NCBI GenBank assembly: GCA_945872365.1
Contig: CAMBZJ010000008.1
Location: 1 to 64,000, forward strand
Reading direction: 5' to 3'
Source of the DNA: Klebsiella pneumoniae
GTDB taxonomy: Bacteria; Desulfobacterota; Binatia; UBA12015
DNA: 64,000 nt
Under the pieces are notes generated by a model. The model made no database searches. It saw only the letters and a list, made by a program, of their open reading frames with translations, and was not told where the DNA came from. This document shows, piece after piece, positions 19,096 through 29,121 of this stretch. The position numbers were made by a program, and so were the translations under genes. Position 1 is the stretch's first letter. Each line of letters opens with the position of its first letter.

Positions 19096-21398
19096 CCCTC
19101 CTCGATACGACGCGCGAGGATCTCGCGCACGCCCCGGTGGTCGGCCGGGCTCAGTACCCCTTCCCGCTCCATGCACTCGATCATCCGGGCCGCGCGGTTG
19201 TAGCCCACCTGCAGGCGGCGCTGGAGGTAGGAGATCGAGGCCTTGCCGCTCTCGGTGACGATCCGGACGGCCTCGTCGTACATCTCGTCGTAGGCCTCGT
19301 CGCCGGAGTCCCGGTCGCCACCCGCCGACGCCTCGTCCTCGGGGTCGGCGAGCAGGTCCATCCGGTAGTGCTGCTGCTCCTGGTCGGCGACGAACCGGAC
19401 CAGGCGCTCCACCTCGCCGTCGGACACGTAGGCCCCGTGCAGGCGCTGCAGGTCCGAGCGCCCCGGCGGCAGGAAGAGCATGTCGCCCTCGCCGAGCAGG
19501 TTCTCCGAACCCATGCTGTCGAGGATGGTGCGCGAGTCCACCTTCTGCCGCACGCGGAAGGAGATGCGCGCCGGGAAGTTCGCCTTGATGACGCCGGTCA
19601 GGATGTCGACCGAGGGGCGCTGCGTCGCGACGACCAGGTGCACGCCGGCGGCACGCGCCTTCTGCGCGAGCTGCGTGATCGGCAACTCCACGTCGCGACG
19701 GGTGAGGATCAGGTCGGCGAGTTCGTCGATGATGACGACGATCCGCGGCAGGTGCTGGTGGACCCTGGCCGGCGGGGCGAGGGAAGCTTCGTCGCCCGCC
19801 TCGTCAGTGGTGTCGTCCCCGTCCTCCTCGAGTTCGATGACGGCCGCCGATTCGGCCTCCTCGGCCACAGCCTTGTTGTAGCCTTCGATGTTGCGGACGC
19901 CCTTTTCGCGCATGAGCGAATAGCGTTCGTTCATCTCCCGCACGAGGTTGTTCAGCACGGCGAGCGCCGGCTTGGAATCGGTCACGACCGGGACGATCTG
20001 GTGCGGGATCGCCTCGTAGGTCGTGAGTTCGAGCATCTTCGGATCGATCATGACGAAGCGGACGTCGCGCGGCGTCGCGCGCATGAGGATGCTCGCGATG
20101 AGCGTGTTCAGGAACACCGACTTGCCCGCGCCCGTCGCGCCGGCGACGAGCAGGTGCGGCATGCGGCCGAGGTCGCCGACGACCGCCGCACCGGTCGTGT
20201 CCTTGCCGAGCGCGATCGTGAGCGGCGAGAGCGGCTGCGCGAACGCGTCGGAGGCGACGATCTCGCGCAGCAGGACTTTCTCGCGGCGTGGATTGGAGAC
20301 CTCGATGCCGACGACCGACTTCCCGGGGATCGGGGCGACGATGCGGACGCTCATGGCCCGCATCGCCATCGCGAGATCGTCTTCGAGCGCGACGATGCGT
20401 CCGACCTTGATGCCGGCGTCGGGCTCAAATTCATAGGTGGTGATGACCGGCCCCGGGTGGATCTCGACGACCGAGCCGTGCACACCGAAGGTGTCGAGCT
20501 TGGTTTCGAGGACATGGGCGCTCGCCCGGAGCGCCTCGTCGTCGACCGGCTCCGGGCGATCGACCACCGGGTCGAGAAGGCCGACGTCCGGCAGGCAGTA
20601 GGCCTGTCCCGGGGCGAAGCCGAGGCCGAGTTGGCGACGCGGCGGCGCCTTGGGCGCGGTCGGACGCGGCGGCGCCTTGGCGACGACGACCGGGCCGCGG
20701 CGGGTACCGGCGCGCTCGGCGGCGCGGTCCCGCTCGCGCAGGACGTTCGGCGGCGCCAGTTCCTCGGACCGGGTGAGCAGGATCGGCTCACCCTCGCCGA
20801 CCAGCATGAGATCCGTGCGCCGACCGAGGAGCCGGCGCCAGGCCGATCCGGCCGCGCCGACCGCCCCCCGGCCGAGGCCGGCGGCGACGCCGAGCAGCGA
20901 GCGGCCGGTCGCGATCGCCGCGCACAAGCCGAAGACCGTAGCGGCGATCAGCAACGCACCGGTCGTGCCGAAGCCGTCGCGCAGCAATTCCTGAAGGAAG
21001 CCGCCGACGAGACCGCCGGCCGGCACGCGACGCCAGGAGCCGAGGAGGATCTGGAGGAGAACGGCGCCCGCGAGCACGGCTCCGGCGAGGCACGCCGCAC
21101 GCAGTGGGCCGAGCCCCTGCCAGCGTCCCGCGAAGACGAGGCAGGCCGCGACGACCAGCCCGCCGGGGAGCACGATCGACCACAATCCGAAGAGTTGGAC
21201 GAGAACGTCGGCGAGGGTCGCCCCCGCTTGTCCGATCAGGTTCGTGCGGCGCACCGGGTCGAAGGAGAGCACCGCCATCGCGAGCAGCACCCCGGCGAGC
21301 CCGAGTCCGATCGCACCCGCCTCCCGCGCCATCCCGGGAGGGACTGGCGGCAGCGCGGCCGGGGCCGCTTCGGCGCGCTTGCGCGCGGGAGCGGCCAT
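19092..21398 (-). CDS. ftsK: DNA translocase FtsK/SpoIIIE
   Basis: The 768-residue septal DNA pump moves chromosome ends during division. About four N-terminal transmembrane helices (25-180) are followed by a short linker. The motor then has VLETKLDTFGVHGSV (alpha domain), Walker A GATGAGKSV and Walker B VVIIDELADL. The C-terminal winged-helix gamma domain (SISYLQRRLQVGYNRAARM) recognises KOPS. An acidic stretch of about 45 residues (AESAAVIELEEDGDD...) interrupts the motor between the Walker motifs, a lineage-specific insert. It begins four bases after the RNase J stop. Confidence 0.96.
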   Translation of the reverse strand: MAAPARKRAEAAPAALPPVPPGMAREAGAIGLGLAGVLLAMAVLSFDPVRRTNLIGQAGATLADVLVQLFGLWSIVLPGGLVVAACLVFAGRWQGLGPLRAACLAGAVLAGAVLLQILLGSWRRVPAGGLVGGFLQELLRDGFGTTGALLIAATVFGLCAAIATGRSLLGVAAGLGRGAVGAAGSAWRRLLGRRTDLMLVGEGEPILLTRSEELAPPNVLRERDRAAERAGTRRGPVVVAKAPPRPTAPKAPPRRQLGLGFAPGQAYCLPDVGLLDPVVDRPEPVDDEALRASAHVLETKLDTFGVHGSVVEIHPGPVITTYEFEPDAGIKVGRIVALEDDLAMAMRAMSVRIVAPIPGKSVVGIEVSNPRREKVLLREIVASDAFAQPLSPLTIALGKDTTGAAVVGDLGRMPHLLVAGATGAGKSVFLNTLIASILMRATPRDVRFVMIDPKMLELTTYEAIPHQIVPVVTDSKPALAVLNNLVREMNERYSLMREKGVRNIEGYNKAVAEEAESAAVIELEEDGDDTTDEAGDEASLAPPARVHQHLPRIVVIIDELADLILTRRDVELPITQLAQKARAAGVHLVVATQRPSVDILTGVIKANFPARISFRVRQKVDSRTILDSMGSENLLGEGDMLFLPPGRSDLQRLHGAYVSDGEVERLVRFVADQEQQHYRMDLLADPEDEASAGGDRDSGDEAYDEMYDEAVRIVTESGKASISYLQRRLQVGYNRAARMIECMEREGVLSPADHRGVREILARRIEEG

Positions 21399-21402
21399 CG
21401 CC

Positions 21403-23058
21403 TCACATCTCGAAGACGTGCGGCACGATGAGCGGCCGCCGTCCTCGCGTCTTGGAGAAGAACTTCTTCAATACCCGACGGACCGCGTCCTCGACCTCGA
21501 GCAGATCGGCGCGGGACTCGGGCGTGATCTCGCGCAGCTTGGCGAGGACGGCCGACTTCGCCTCGTCCAGATACGCCTGGTCGCCGTCCCCGGCGAGCAC
21601 GCCGCGGGTGATGAGTTCGGGCCCCGAGGTGATCTCGCCGGTCTGCTGGTGGATCGCGATCACCGCGACCACGAAACCGTCCTCCGACAGGTGGCGACGC
21701 TCGTGCAGCACCTCGAAGTCCACGTCGCCCTCGCCCGTGCCGTCGACCAGCACGCGGCCGGCGACGACCTTCTCCCCGGTATGAGCGCCGGCGTCGTCGA
21801 TTTCGAGGACGTCGCCGTCCTCGAGGAGGATGCAGCGGTCGAGCGGGATCAACCCGGTGTCGGCCGCGAGCCGCCGGTGCTCGGTCAGGTGGCGGTACTC
21901 GCCATGGACCGGGACGAAGAAGCGCGGCCGCACGAGCTGGATCATGGTGCGCAACTCGTCCCGGTAGGCGTGGCCCGACACGTGCACGCCCTCCCGGTCG
22001 CCGGTGTGGATCTGCGCGCCGCGCTTGGCCAGGCGGTTCAGCAGGGAGTGTACGCTGCGCTCGTTGCCGGGGATGACGCGCGACGACAGGATGACGGCGT
22101 CGCCCTCCCCCACCGTGAGCTGCTTGAACTGGCCGTCGGAGAGGCGCGAGAGCGCCGACGTGGGCTCACCCTGCGAGCCCGAGATGAGCACGGTCAGGAG
22201 GCGCGGGTCGATTCGCATCGCCTCGTCGGTCGAGACGAAGCCACCCTGCGGCAGTCGGAGGTAGCCGATGTCGCCGGCGAGCCGCGTACTGTCCTCGAAG
22301 CCGCGCCCCGCGACCGCGATGCGCCGGCCGCAGGCGGCGCTCGCGTCGATCACCTGCTGCACGCGGTGCAGGTGCGAGGCGAAGGTGGTCACGAAGACCT
22401 TGCCGGGCACGACGCGGATGAGTTCCTCCATGCGCGGCCCGACATCGCTCTCCGAACCGCACTCGCCGTCGTGCTCGGCGTTCGTCGAGTCCGAGAGCAG
22501 CAGCAGCACGCCGCGTCGGCCCCACTCGGCGAGGCGCTCGAGGTCCGAGGTGCGGCCGTCGATCGGACGCGGGTCGATCTTGAAGTCACCGGTGTGGATG
22601 ATCACGCCCTGGGGCGTCGTGATCGCGACCGCCACCGAGTCGACGATCGAGTGCGTCATGTGGATCGGCTCGACCCCGAACGGACCGACATCGACGCGCA
22701 CACCCGGCTCGACCATCTCGATCGGCACCGAGACGTTCGCCCGACGCAGCTTCTCGCGCGCGAGCAAGGTCGCGAAACGCGGACCGAACACGGGCACCGG
22801 AAACTCGGCGAGCAGGCGCGGCAGCGCACCGATGTGATCCTCGTGGCCGTGCGTCAGGACGACGCCTTGCAGCAGCCCGGGGCGCTCGCGAAGGTAGGTG
22901 ACGTCGGGCAGCATCAGGTCGATGCCGAGACCGGGGCGATCCGGGAAGAGGACGCCGCAGTCGATCGCGATCGCCGCACCCTCCGATTCCACGAGGAGCA
23001 TGTTGAGCCCGACTTCGCCGAGCCCACCGAGCGGGACGATACGCACCGCCGCCGGCAT
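21403..23058 (-). CDS. Ribonuclease J
   Basis: The 551-residue metallo-beta-lactamase/beta-CASP ribonuclease acts in 5'-to-3' and endonucleolytic mRNA decay and rRNA maturation. The metal motif THGHEDHIG lies near residue 70, and GDFKID, the beta-CASP segment SGSQGEP and HVSGHA follow. The start MPAAVRIVPLGGLGEVGLN matches the family. It heads the operon continuing into ftsK, lolA, yajQ and rimO. Confidence 0.95.
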   Translation of the reverse strand: MPAAVRIVPLGGLGEVGLNMLLVESEGAAIAIDCGVLFPDRPGLGIDLMLPDVTYLRERPGLLQGVVLTHGHEDHIGALPRLLAEFPVPVFGPRFATLLAREKLRRANVSVPIEMVEPGVRVDVGPFGVEPIHMTHSIVDSVAVAITTPQGVIIHTGDFKIDPRPIDGRTSDLERLAEWGRRGVLLLLSDSTNAEHDGECGSESDVGPRMEELIRVVPGKVFVTTFASHLHRVQQVIDASAACGRRIAVAGRGFEDSTRLAGDIGYLRLPQGGFVSTDEAMRIDPRLLTVLISGSQGEPTSALSRLSDGQFKQLTVGEGDAVILSSRVIPGNERSVHSLLNRLAKRGAQIHTGDREGVHVSGHAYRDELRTMIQLVRPRFFVPVHGEYRHLTEHRRLAADTGLIPLDRCILLEDGDVLEIDDAGAHTGEKVVAGRVLVDGTGEGDVDFEVLHERRHLSEDGFVVAVIAIHQQTGEITSGPELITRGVLAGDGDQAYLDEAKSAVLAKLREITPESRADLLEVEDAVRRVLKKFFSKTRGRRPLIVPHVFEM

Positions 23059-23073
23059 CTAGTCGCCGCCGAC

Positions 23074-23088
23074 AGGGGTGCTACCCCT
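23074..23088 (-). other. Short hairpin in the RNase J leader
   Basis: AGGGGT at 23074-23079 pairs with ACCCCT at 23083-23088 around a three-base loop, 16 bases before the rnj ATG (minus strand). No good ribosome-binding site lies between hairpin and start, so the structure may affect translation initiation. The rest of the 268-base gap between the divergent rnj and ssb genes shows no other clear element. Confidence 0.25.
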
Positions 23089-23326
23089 TCGGCCTCCACC
23101 CAGCACCACCACCCAGACGGCAGGCTACGAGCCGGACCCCGGGATGTCAACGCGGCAGGGGTTTCCGGCGATCGCTGGCGCGGACACGCGGCCGCGGCCA
23201 CTCTCCCGGGGCCGCGACGGGCTGGTACGGCTCTTGGAAAGGTTTGCCCCGACGGCGCACCGGGTGTAACGCGGAACGCGCCGCCCACCGGGAATCCCCC
23301 CGGGCTGGCACCAGGAGGCGAACACC

Positions 23327-23755
23327 ATGTCGGTCAACAAGGCGATCCTCGTCGGGCGGCTAGGCGCCGATCCCGAGATGCGTTTCACCGGAACTGGGCG
23401 CGCAGTATGCAACTTCCGCATCGCGACCGACAGCGTGTGGAAGGACCGCGACGGCAACCGGCAGAAGCGCACCGAGTGGCACAAGATCGTCGTCTGGGGT
23501 CCGCAGGCGGAGACCTGCGGCAAATACCTCGCGAAGGGCCGCGAGGTCTACGTCGAGGGCGAACTGCAGACCCGCAGCTACGACAAGGAAGGCCAGAAGC
23601 ACTACTCGACCGAAATCGTGGCGCAGACGGTGCGCTTCCTCGGCGGGGGTGCCGAGCGCGGCGCCGGTCGCGAGATGGGCGACCAGGAGCCGATGGGTGG
23701 CGGGATGGGCGGCGGCTTCGACGCACCGGGCCCTGACGACGACGTCCCCTTCTGA
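23327..23755 (+). CDS. ssb: Single-stranded DNA-binding protein
   Basis: The 142-residue protein has an N-terminal OB fold ([39 protein letters not shown]; residues 1-108). A short Gly/Met-rich linker leads to the acidic tip DDDVPF, which in SSBs recruits replication and repair proteins. AGGAGG precedes the ATG. It is transcribed divergently from rnj. Confidence 0.97.
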   Translation: MSVNKAILVGRLGADPEMRFTGTGRAVCNFRIATDSVWKDRDGNRQKRTEWHKIVVWGPQAETCGKYLAKGREVYVEGELQTRSYDKEGQKHYSTEIVAQTVRFLGGGAERGAGREMGDQEPMGGGMGGGFDAPGPDDDVPF

Positions 23756-23857
23756 ACGGATGTGTGCCCTTCGCGTCGCACGAAGCGGCGCCTTGCGGGC
23801 CGCGGGGGCAACCTCGCGGCCCGTCGTGTTCGTGGGGGCCGCCCCGGTCGTCGCTCC

Positions 23858-24514
23858 TCAGAGCATTCCGCGCTCGGCGAAGCTCGCCCATGAAAGTTGC
23901 CCGACGACGACGTGGTCGAGGATGCGGATGCCCAGCAGTTCGCCCGCGGCCCGCAAGCGCCCGGTGAGCGTCGTGTCCTCCGGCGAGGGCTCGGGATCGC
24001 CGCTCGGGTGATTGTGCACCAGGATCAGCGCGGCCGCCGCCTCGCGGATGGCGCAGCGGAACACCTCGCGCGGGTGCACCAGGCTCGCGGTGAGCGTGCC
24101 CTCGGAGATCCGCACCTCGCGCATCAGGCGCCCCTTGCCGTCGAGCATGAGGACGTAGAAGCGCTCCTGCTTAAGACCGGCGAGTCGTGGATGGAAGTGT
24201 CGCCACACCGCCTCGCTGCGGGTGATCGGCTCGCCCGGTTCGAGCGCGCGGTGGTCGGCACGGCGGCCGAGCGCGATCGCCGAGCACAGCGCGACGGCGC
24301 GGGCGGCACCCACGCCGGGCAGGGTCGCGATCTCGGCGGGACTCGCGGCGGCCAGGTCCGAGGCCGTCGGGTAGACGGCCGTCACGCGCTGCGCCGCGGC
24401 GCGCGCGCGAGAGCGGTGCCCGGCCGCTCCGAGGACGAATGCCACGAGGTCGGCGAGCGATAGCGACTCGACGGCGTCGACGGCGCGGGCTTCGGCTTCG
24501 CAGGCGGCGTGCAC
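23858..24514 (-). CDS. radC: RadC-family JAB-domain DNA repair protein
   Basis: The protein has a helix-hairpin-helix region (IATLPGVGAARAVAL) followed by the MPN/JAB domain with the metal motif HNHPSGDPEPSPED. The biochemical role of RadC proteins is unsettled. The start is uncertain: GTG 24514 begins where family similarity begins, giving 218 residues. The frame remains open to 24793, but the extra residues are Arg/Cys-rich and look like noise. Under this start, 24515-24770 holds nothing I recognise. Confidence 0.85.
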   Translation of the reverse strand: MHAACEAEARAVDAVESLSLADLVAFVLGAAGHRSRARAAAQRVTAVYPTASDLAAASPAEIATLPGVGAARAVALCSAIALGRRADHRALEPGEPITRSEAVWRHFHPRLAGLKQERFYVLMLDGKGRLMREVRISEGTLTASLVHPREVFRCAIREAAAALILVHNHPSGDPEPSPEDTTLTGRLRAAGELLGIRILDHVVVGQLSWASFAERGML

Positions 24515-24770
24515 GACCGGAGGACGCGAGCGAGGACCGTGCCAGAGGCGCGGGCGTCCGGGCCGTGCGTTCGCCGACGGGCACGCAACCGTGCGCAACG
24601 CTGGCGCAACGCGGCGTTGCGCCGGAGACGCAGGCCGCCGGGCCGGCCTCCGAGTACACGGCGTTGTCCCGGCCCGCCTGCCTCGACCGCCGGCGCATGC
24701 GGCAGGTCGCCGCGCGACGCACGACCCGCCGTCGCACCCGGCGGGTCGACGCGCGCCGCCGGTTCTCGTC

Positions 24771-26009
24771 TCAGTCCGCTGCGCGACGCACAAGGAGTCC
24801 CTTCAGGTACGGCCCCTCGGGGTGCGCCGCGAGAACCGGGTGGTCGACGTCGGCGCCAAGCTGCGCCAAGATTTCGAGCCGGGTCGGCGAGGCCGCGGCG
24901 GTCGACACCGCGTGCGCGAACGCGTCCATCACGACGTGCGGCGAACAGCTGAATGTGAGCAGCAGCCCGCCTGGCGCAAGCGCGCGCAGGGCTCGCCGGT
25001 TCAGGTCGCGGTAGGCGCGCACCGCTCGGTCGCGATCGGCACGGTGCCGTGCAAACGGCGGCGGATCGAGCACGACCAGGTCGAAGGCGGCGAGATCGCG
25101 CGATTCCTCGAGCACGTCGAATACGTCGCGGCCGATCCACTCGGCGCGGGCCTCGTCGAGGCCCGAGAGCGCCCACGCCTCGCGCGCGAGCGCGAGCGCC
25201 GGCCCCGAGGTCTCGACCGAGACCACCCGCTCGGCGCCGCCGAGCCCGGCATGGATCGCAAAGCCGCCGGTGTAGGCGAAGGCGTTGAGGACCCGCTTGC
25301 CGCGCGCGAGGCGCCCGAGCAGCCGGCGGTTCGCGCGCTGGTCGAGAAAGAAGCCGGTCTTCTGCCCGCCGCGCACGTCGACGAGAAAACGCGCACGCCC
25401 CTCGGCGATCTCGATGCGCTCGGGCGGTTCCGCGCCGTCGGCGACCCCGCTGCGGTCGGCCAGGCCCTCCTCGCGGCGCGCACCGCCGGTCGAGCGCTCG
25501 AAGACGCCATCGGGCCGGATCGACGCCGCGAGGGCCTCGAGGATCTCGCCGCGCAGCCGTTCGGCGCCGGCCGTCAGCAATTGCAGGACGGCGTTGCGAC
25601 CGTACACGTCGATCACCACGCCCGGCAGGCCGTCGCCCTCGCCGTTCACCAGGCGGAAGCCGCCGCCCTCGACGAGGCCGAAGCCGCGGCGCAATTCCAG
25701 GGCGTCGGCGATCCTGCGGCGCACCAGGTCCGCGTCGATGCGCTCCTCGCGGCGCGAGAACATGCGCACAGCGATAGAGCCGCGCGGATTCCAGGTGCCG
25801 ACGCCGAGGAGCGCATCGTCGGCACTCGAGACCCTCGCGAACGCACCAGGCGACTCGTCGCCGGACAACTCGGCGATCGCGCCGGAGAACACCCAAGGGT
25901 GCCCGCCGCGGGCGGGTCCGTCCTTGCCGGGCTTGAGCCGGACGTCGAGTTCGAGTCCGGGCGGCAGGTCACGGCCTGCGCGGGAGTGCTGCTGACGGGC
26001 ATTGCTCAT
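24771..26009 (-). CDS. RlmI-like class I SAM-dependent rRNA methyltransferase
   Basis: The 412-residue protein begins with a PUA-like domain (LKPGKDGPARGGHPWVFSGAI). A Rossmann methyltransferase follows, with VLNAFAYTGGFAIHAGLGGA as SAM motif I and LDPPPFAR as the NPPY-like active-site motif, and the family segment FFLDQRANR. Relatives methylate cytosine in 23S rRNA (RlmI, m5C1962). ATG 26009 overlaps the moaC stop as ATGA. Confidence 0.92.
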   Translation of the reverse strand: MSNARQQHSRAGRDLPPGLELDVRLKPGKDGPARGGHPWVFSGAIAELSGDESPGAFARVSSADDALLGVGTWNPRGSIAVRMFSRREERIDADLVRRRIADALELRRGFGLVEGGGFRLVNGEGDGLPGVVIDVYGRNAVLQLLTAGAERLRGEILEALAASIRPDGVFERSTGGARREEGLADRSGVADGAEPPERIEIAEGRARFLVDVRGGQKTGFFLDQRANRRLLGRLARGKRVLNAFAYTGGFAIHAGLGGAERVVSVETSGPALALAREAWALSGLDEARAEWIGRDVFDVLEESRDLAAFDLVVLDPPPFARHRADRDRAVRAYRDLNRRALRALAPGGLLLTFSCSPHVVMDAFAHAVSTAAASPTRLEILAQLGADVDHPVLAAHPEGPYLKGLLVRRAAD

Positions 26010-26515
26010 CGCTTGCACTTCCAGTCTCCGCTGCGCCCGCCGCTCTTGGCCACGAGGCAGACGTCTTCGATGACCATGTCGCGGTCGATCGCCTTGCACA
26101 TGTCATAGATCGTGAGCGCGGCCGTCGTCGCCGCGACCAGCGCCTCCATCTCGATGCCGGTGCGCGCCTCGACCCGTGCCTCGGATTCGATCGCGACCCG
26201 ACCGGCGCGCTGATCGACGGTGATGCGAACGTCGACGAAGTCGAGTCCGATCGGGTGGCAGAGCGGGATCGTCTCGCCGGTGCGCTTGGCGGCCATCACC
26301 CCGGCGATCCGCGCGGTCGCCAGCACGTCGCCCTTGGCGATCGCCCCGGCGGCGATCGCGCGCGCGGTCGCCCGCTCCATCCGCACCGCCGCCCGGGCCA
26401 CGGCGACGCGCCGGGTGACCGGCTTGTCGCCGACGTCGACCATGCGGGCCCGGCCCTGCACGTCTACATGAGTGAGGCCACGGCTCGCGGCCGCCTTCCG
26501 GGTCGTCCTCGGCAT
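26006..26515 (-). CDS. moaC: Cyclic pyranopterin monophosphate synthase
   Basis: The 169-residue enzyme of molybdenum-cofactor synthesis converts the MoaA product to cyclic pyranopterin monophosphate. The active-site region KGDVLATARIAGVMAAKRT...PLCHPI is complete, as is the C-terminal MCKAIDRDMVI...KSGG. The ATG 26515 gives normal length. No other moa gene is in the window, though two molybdopterin-binding proteins are encoded (34473-35605, 51812-52537). Confidence 0.96.
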   Translation of the reverse strand: MPRTTRKAAASRGLTHVDVQGRARMVDVGDKPVTRRVAVARAAVRMERATARAIAAGAIAKGDVLATARIAGVMAAKRTGETIPLCHPIGLDFVDVRITVDQRAGRVAIESEARVEARTGIEMEALVAATTAALTIYDMCKAIDRDMVIEDVCLVAKSGGRSGDWKCKR

Positions 26516-26665
26516 CGACCGGTTGCTAGCATGCGCAAGCGGCAGCCTCCCGCGCCCCCTTCGGAGGAAGCGCCGTGGTGGCGCGGCGGGCACGTCGAAC
26601 CCGGCCGCGCGGCGACGCGCGCGGCCGATTGCCCGCCCCGAGCGCAGCCGATAGCGTCGGGTGCC

Positions 26666-28084
26666 ATGACGAACGACGCAGCCAACGACTCCAGGGCCGA
26701 GACCGTCCGGTTTCTCGGCGCGGCCGGCACGGTCACCGGTTCCAAGCACCTCCTCTCCATCGCAGGCCGCCGCGTGCTGCTCGACTGCGGCCTCTTCCAG
26801 GGACTCAAGGCGCTGCGCGAGCGCAACTGGCGGAACTTCCCGTTCGATCCGGCGGCGCTCGACGCGGTCGTACTCTCGCATGCGCACATCGATCACTCCG
26901 GCGCGCTCCCGCTGCTGGCACGCCAGGGCTACCGCGGCGCGATCCACTGCACGTCGGCGACCGCGGAACTGCTCGAACCGCTACTGCTCGACGCCGCTCA
27001 CCTGCAGGAGGAGGAGGCCCGCTTCGCGAACCGCCACCGCACCTCCAAGCATGCCCCGGCGCTGCCGCTCTACACCGAGACGGACGCGAAGCGGGCGCTG
27101 GGGCTGCTGCGTCCGCACGGCTACGCCGAGGAATTCACGGTCGCCGACGGCATCCGGGTCGTCTACCGCCGCGCCGGCCACATCCTCGGATCGGCGACCG
27201 TCTCGGTCGCCTGGGGAAACCGCGGCGCCGAGCGCCGCCTGCTCTTCTCCGGCGACCTCGGCCGCTACGAGCGCCCCATCCTGCGCGATCCGGACCCGAT
27301 CCCCGAGGCCCCCGACGTCCTGCTCGTCGAGTCGACCTACGGCGACAAGATCCACCCGGAGAATCCCTCGCGGGAACTCGCCCGCGTGGTGAAGGAAGCC
27401 GCCGAGCGCCGTGGCGCCATCATCATCCCGGCCTTCGCGATCGACCGCACCCAGGAACTGCTCTACGTGCTGCACGACCTTCAGGAGCGCGGTGAGGTAC
27501 CGGTGCTGCCGCTCTACGTCGACAGCCCGATGGCAATCGAGGTGACGTCGATCTACGCGCGCCACGTCGAGGACCACGACATCGAAATGACGCGCCTCGA
27601 AGGCAGCGCTTCCCCGCTCTCCCCGCGCAACGTACGCATGCTGCGCACGCCCGAAGAGTCGAAGTCGCTCAACAACGCCTCCGGGCCGATGATCATCATC
27701 TCGGCGAGCGGCATGGCGACCGGCGGGCGCGTGCTGCACCACCTGGTGCGCCGCCTGCCCGACCCGTCGACGACCGTGCTCTTCGCCGGCTACCAAGCCG
27801 CGGGAACCCGTGGTCGCTCGCTCGTCGAGGGGGCGCGCACGCTGCGGGTCTTCAACCAGGAGGTCGTCGTCCGGGCCCACGTCGAGAAGATCGACGGCTT
27901 CTCCGCCCATGCCGACCAGCAGGAGATCCTGCGCTGGCTGCGCACCTTCCCCGCGGCGCCTCGTGCGACTTGGTGCGTCCACGGCGAGGCCCAGCCCGCC
28001 GACACCCTGGCCTCGGTCATCCGCCATGAACTCGGCTGGCAGGCGCGCGTCGCGGAGGACGGCGCCACCGTCCCGATCGCCTGA
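26666..28084 (+). CDS. Metallo-beta-lactamase/beta-CASP RNA-processing-type hydrolase
   Basis: The 472-residue protein has the metal motif HAHIDHSGALP (near residue 70), a beta-CASP domain (PAFAIDRTQELLY, VDSPMAIEV, ISASGMATGGRVLHH) and the C-terminal RMMBL segment GFSAHADQQEILRWL. This is the CPSF-like hydrolase family. Bacterial members are presumed nucleases, but targets are unknown. ATG 26666 starts MTNDAANDSRAE. The 150-base gap before it, shared with divergent moaC, has no strong promoter. Confidence 0.9.
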   Translation: MTNDAANDSRAETVRFLGAAGTVTGSKHLLSIAGRRVLLDCGLFQGLKALRERNWRNFPFDPAALDAVVLSHAHIDHSGALPLLARQGYRGAIHCTSATAELLEPLLLDAAHLQEEEARFANRHRTSKHAPALPLYTETDAKRALGLLRPHGYAEEFTVADGIRVVYRRAGHILGSATVSVAWGNRGAERRLLFSGDLGRYERPILRDPDPIPEAPDVLLVESTYGDKIHPENPSRELARVVKEAAERRGAIIIPAFAIDRTQELLYVLHDLQERGEVPVLPLYVDSPMAIEVTSIYARHVEDHDIEMTRLEGSASPLSPRNVRMLRTPEESKSLNNASGPMIIISASGMATGGRVLHHLVRRLPDPSTTVLFAGYQAAGTRGRSLVEGARTLRVFNQEVVVRAHVEKIDGFSAHADQQEILRWLRTFPAAPRATWCVHGEAQPADTLASVIRHELGWQARVAEDGATVPIA

Positions 28085-28147
28085 GGCGCAGGGCGGGCGT
28101 CGCCACGCGAACGACCGATGCGGGCCGCGCGCCGGCCGCCGGTCGGG

Positions 28148-28981
28148 TCAGCCCTCGAGGGCTCCCGACGCCGCGATCGCCGCGAGCACCCGGTCGCGCC
28201 AAGCCGGCCGACAGACGACGAACTCGTGGTTCTTCGGATCGCGCGAGTTGTAGCGGTGCTCTTCGCCGCGCAAGCGGCACACCGTCCAGCCGAGCGCGCG
28301 CGCGACGGTCTCCGGCGCGCAGGTGTCCCACTCCTTCAGCCCGACCTTGTGCACATAGACGTCGGCTTCGCCCTGGAGGATGAGCGCCGTCTTGTAGCCG
28401 GCGCTGCCGAACGGCGTCGGCGCCGCGGCACCGAGGCGATCGCAGAACGCGGCCACCCACGGCGGCGTGTGGCTGCGGGAGACGACCACGCGTGGGCTTG
28501 CCGGGCCGGGATCCCCGCCCGGCAGCAGGGCGGCCGCCGGTGCACCCTCGATCCCGGCGCGGGGTGGCGCACCGGAACCCTCGGCGACCCCCCACAAGAG
28601 GCGCCCGAGCGAGGGTAGAGCGACCGCTGCGAGCGCGCAGCGGCCATCGACCGCCAGTGCCACGTGCACCGCCCAGTCGTCGCGGCCCTGGCTGAACTCC
28701 CGCGTCCCGTCGAGCGGATCGACGATCCAGCAGCGCCGGCGTGCGAGGCGCGCCGGGGAATCGGCGGTCTCCTCGCTGAGCAGCCCGTCCTCGGGGAACC
28801 GGCCACGGATGAGTCCCTGCAGCAGGCCGTCGGCGGCCTGATCGCCGATGTCGGCGAGCATGTCGCCCTGCCAGCGTCCGCTCTCGCGAAGGGCGAGGAC
28901 GCGCAGGCCGGCCTCGCGCGCGGCGGCGGTGGCGAATTCGAGGTCGCGTACCGGGTCGATGGGAGTGGCTGCGCTGGACAT
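28148..28981 (-). CDS. cysQ: 3'(2'),5'-bisphosphate nucleotidase (CysQ-like)
   Basis: The 277-residue member of the inositol-monophosphatase superfamily carries the metal motifs LSEET, DPLDGTREF and the later WDTCAP. The YKTALILQGEADVYVHK region points to the CysQ branch, which removes phosphate from PAP left after PAPS-dependent sulfation or reduction. ATG 28981 was preferred over the open upstream frame. cysC and three PAPS-linked genes lie within 35 kb, so the assignment fits the context. Confidence 0.85.
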   Translation of the reverse strand: MSSAATPIDPVRDLEFATAAAREAGLRVLALRESGRWQGDMLADIGDQAADGLLQGLIRGRFPEDGLLSEETADSPARLARRRCWIVDPLDGTREFSQGRDDWAVHVALAVDGRCALAAVALPSLGRLLWGVAEGSGAPPRAGIEGAPAAALLPGGDPGPASPRVVVSRSHTPPWVAAFCDRLGAAAPTPFGSAGYKTALILQGEADVYVHKVGLKEWDTCAPETVARALGWTVCRLRGEEHRYNSRDPKNHEFVVCRPAWRDRVLAAIAASGALEG

Positions 28982-29121
28982 GGGGTGCTTGCTCCACCAA
29001 CGGCGGCGACGGGTCAAGCACGCGCGGCGCGAAAGCGGTTTGACCGCGCCGCCGCCACCGGGCATACCTCCGACACGGCAACGCGGCCCCCGACTGCGCA
29101 AGCGCCTTCGGGGGGAGCGTC

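Noticed and set aside
24515-24793. N-terminal extension of the RadC protein to the furthest in-frame start.
   Set aside because: The extra 93 residues are Arg/Cys-rich with no similarity to the family; the GTG at 24514 fits better.
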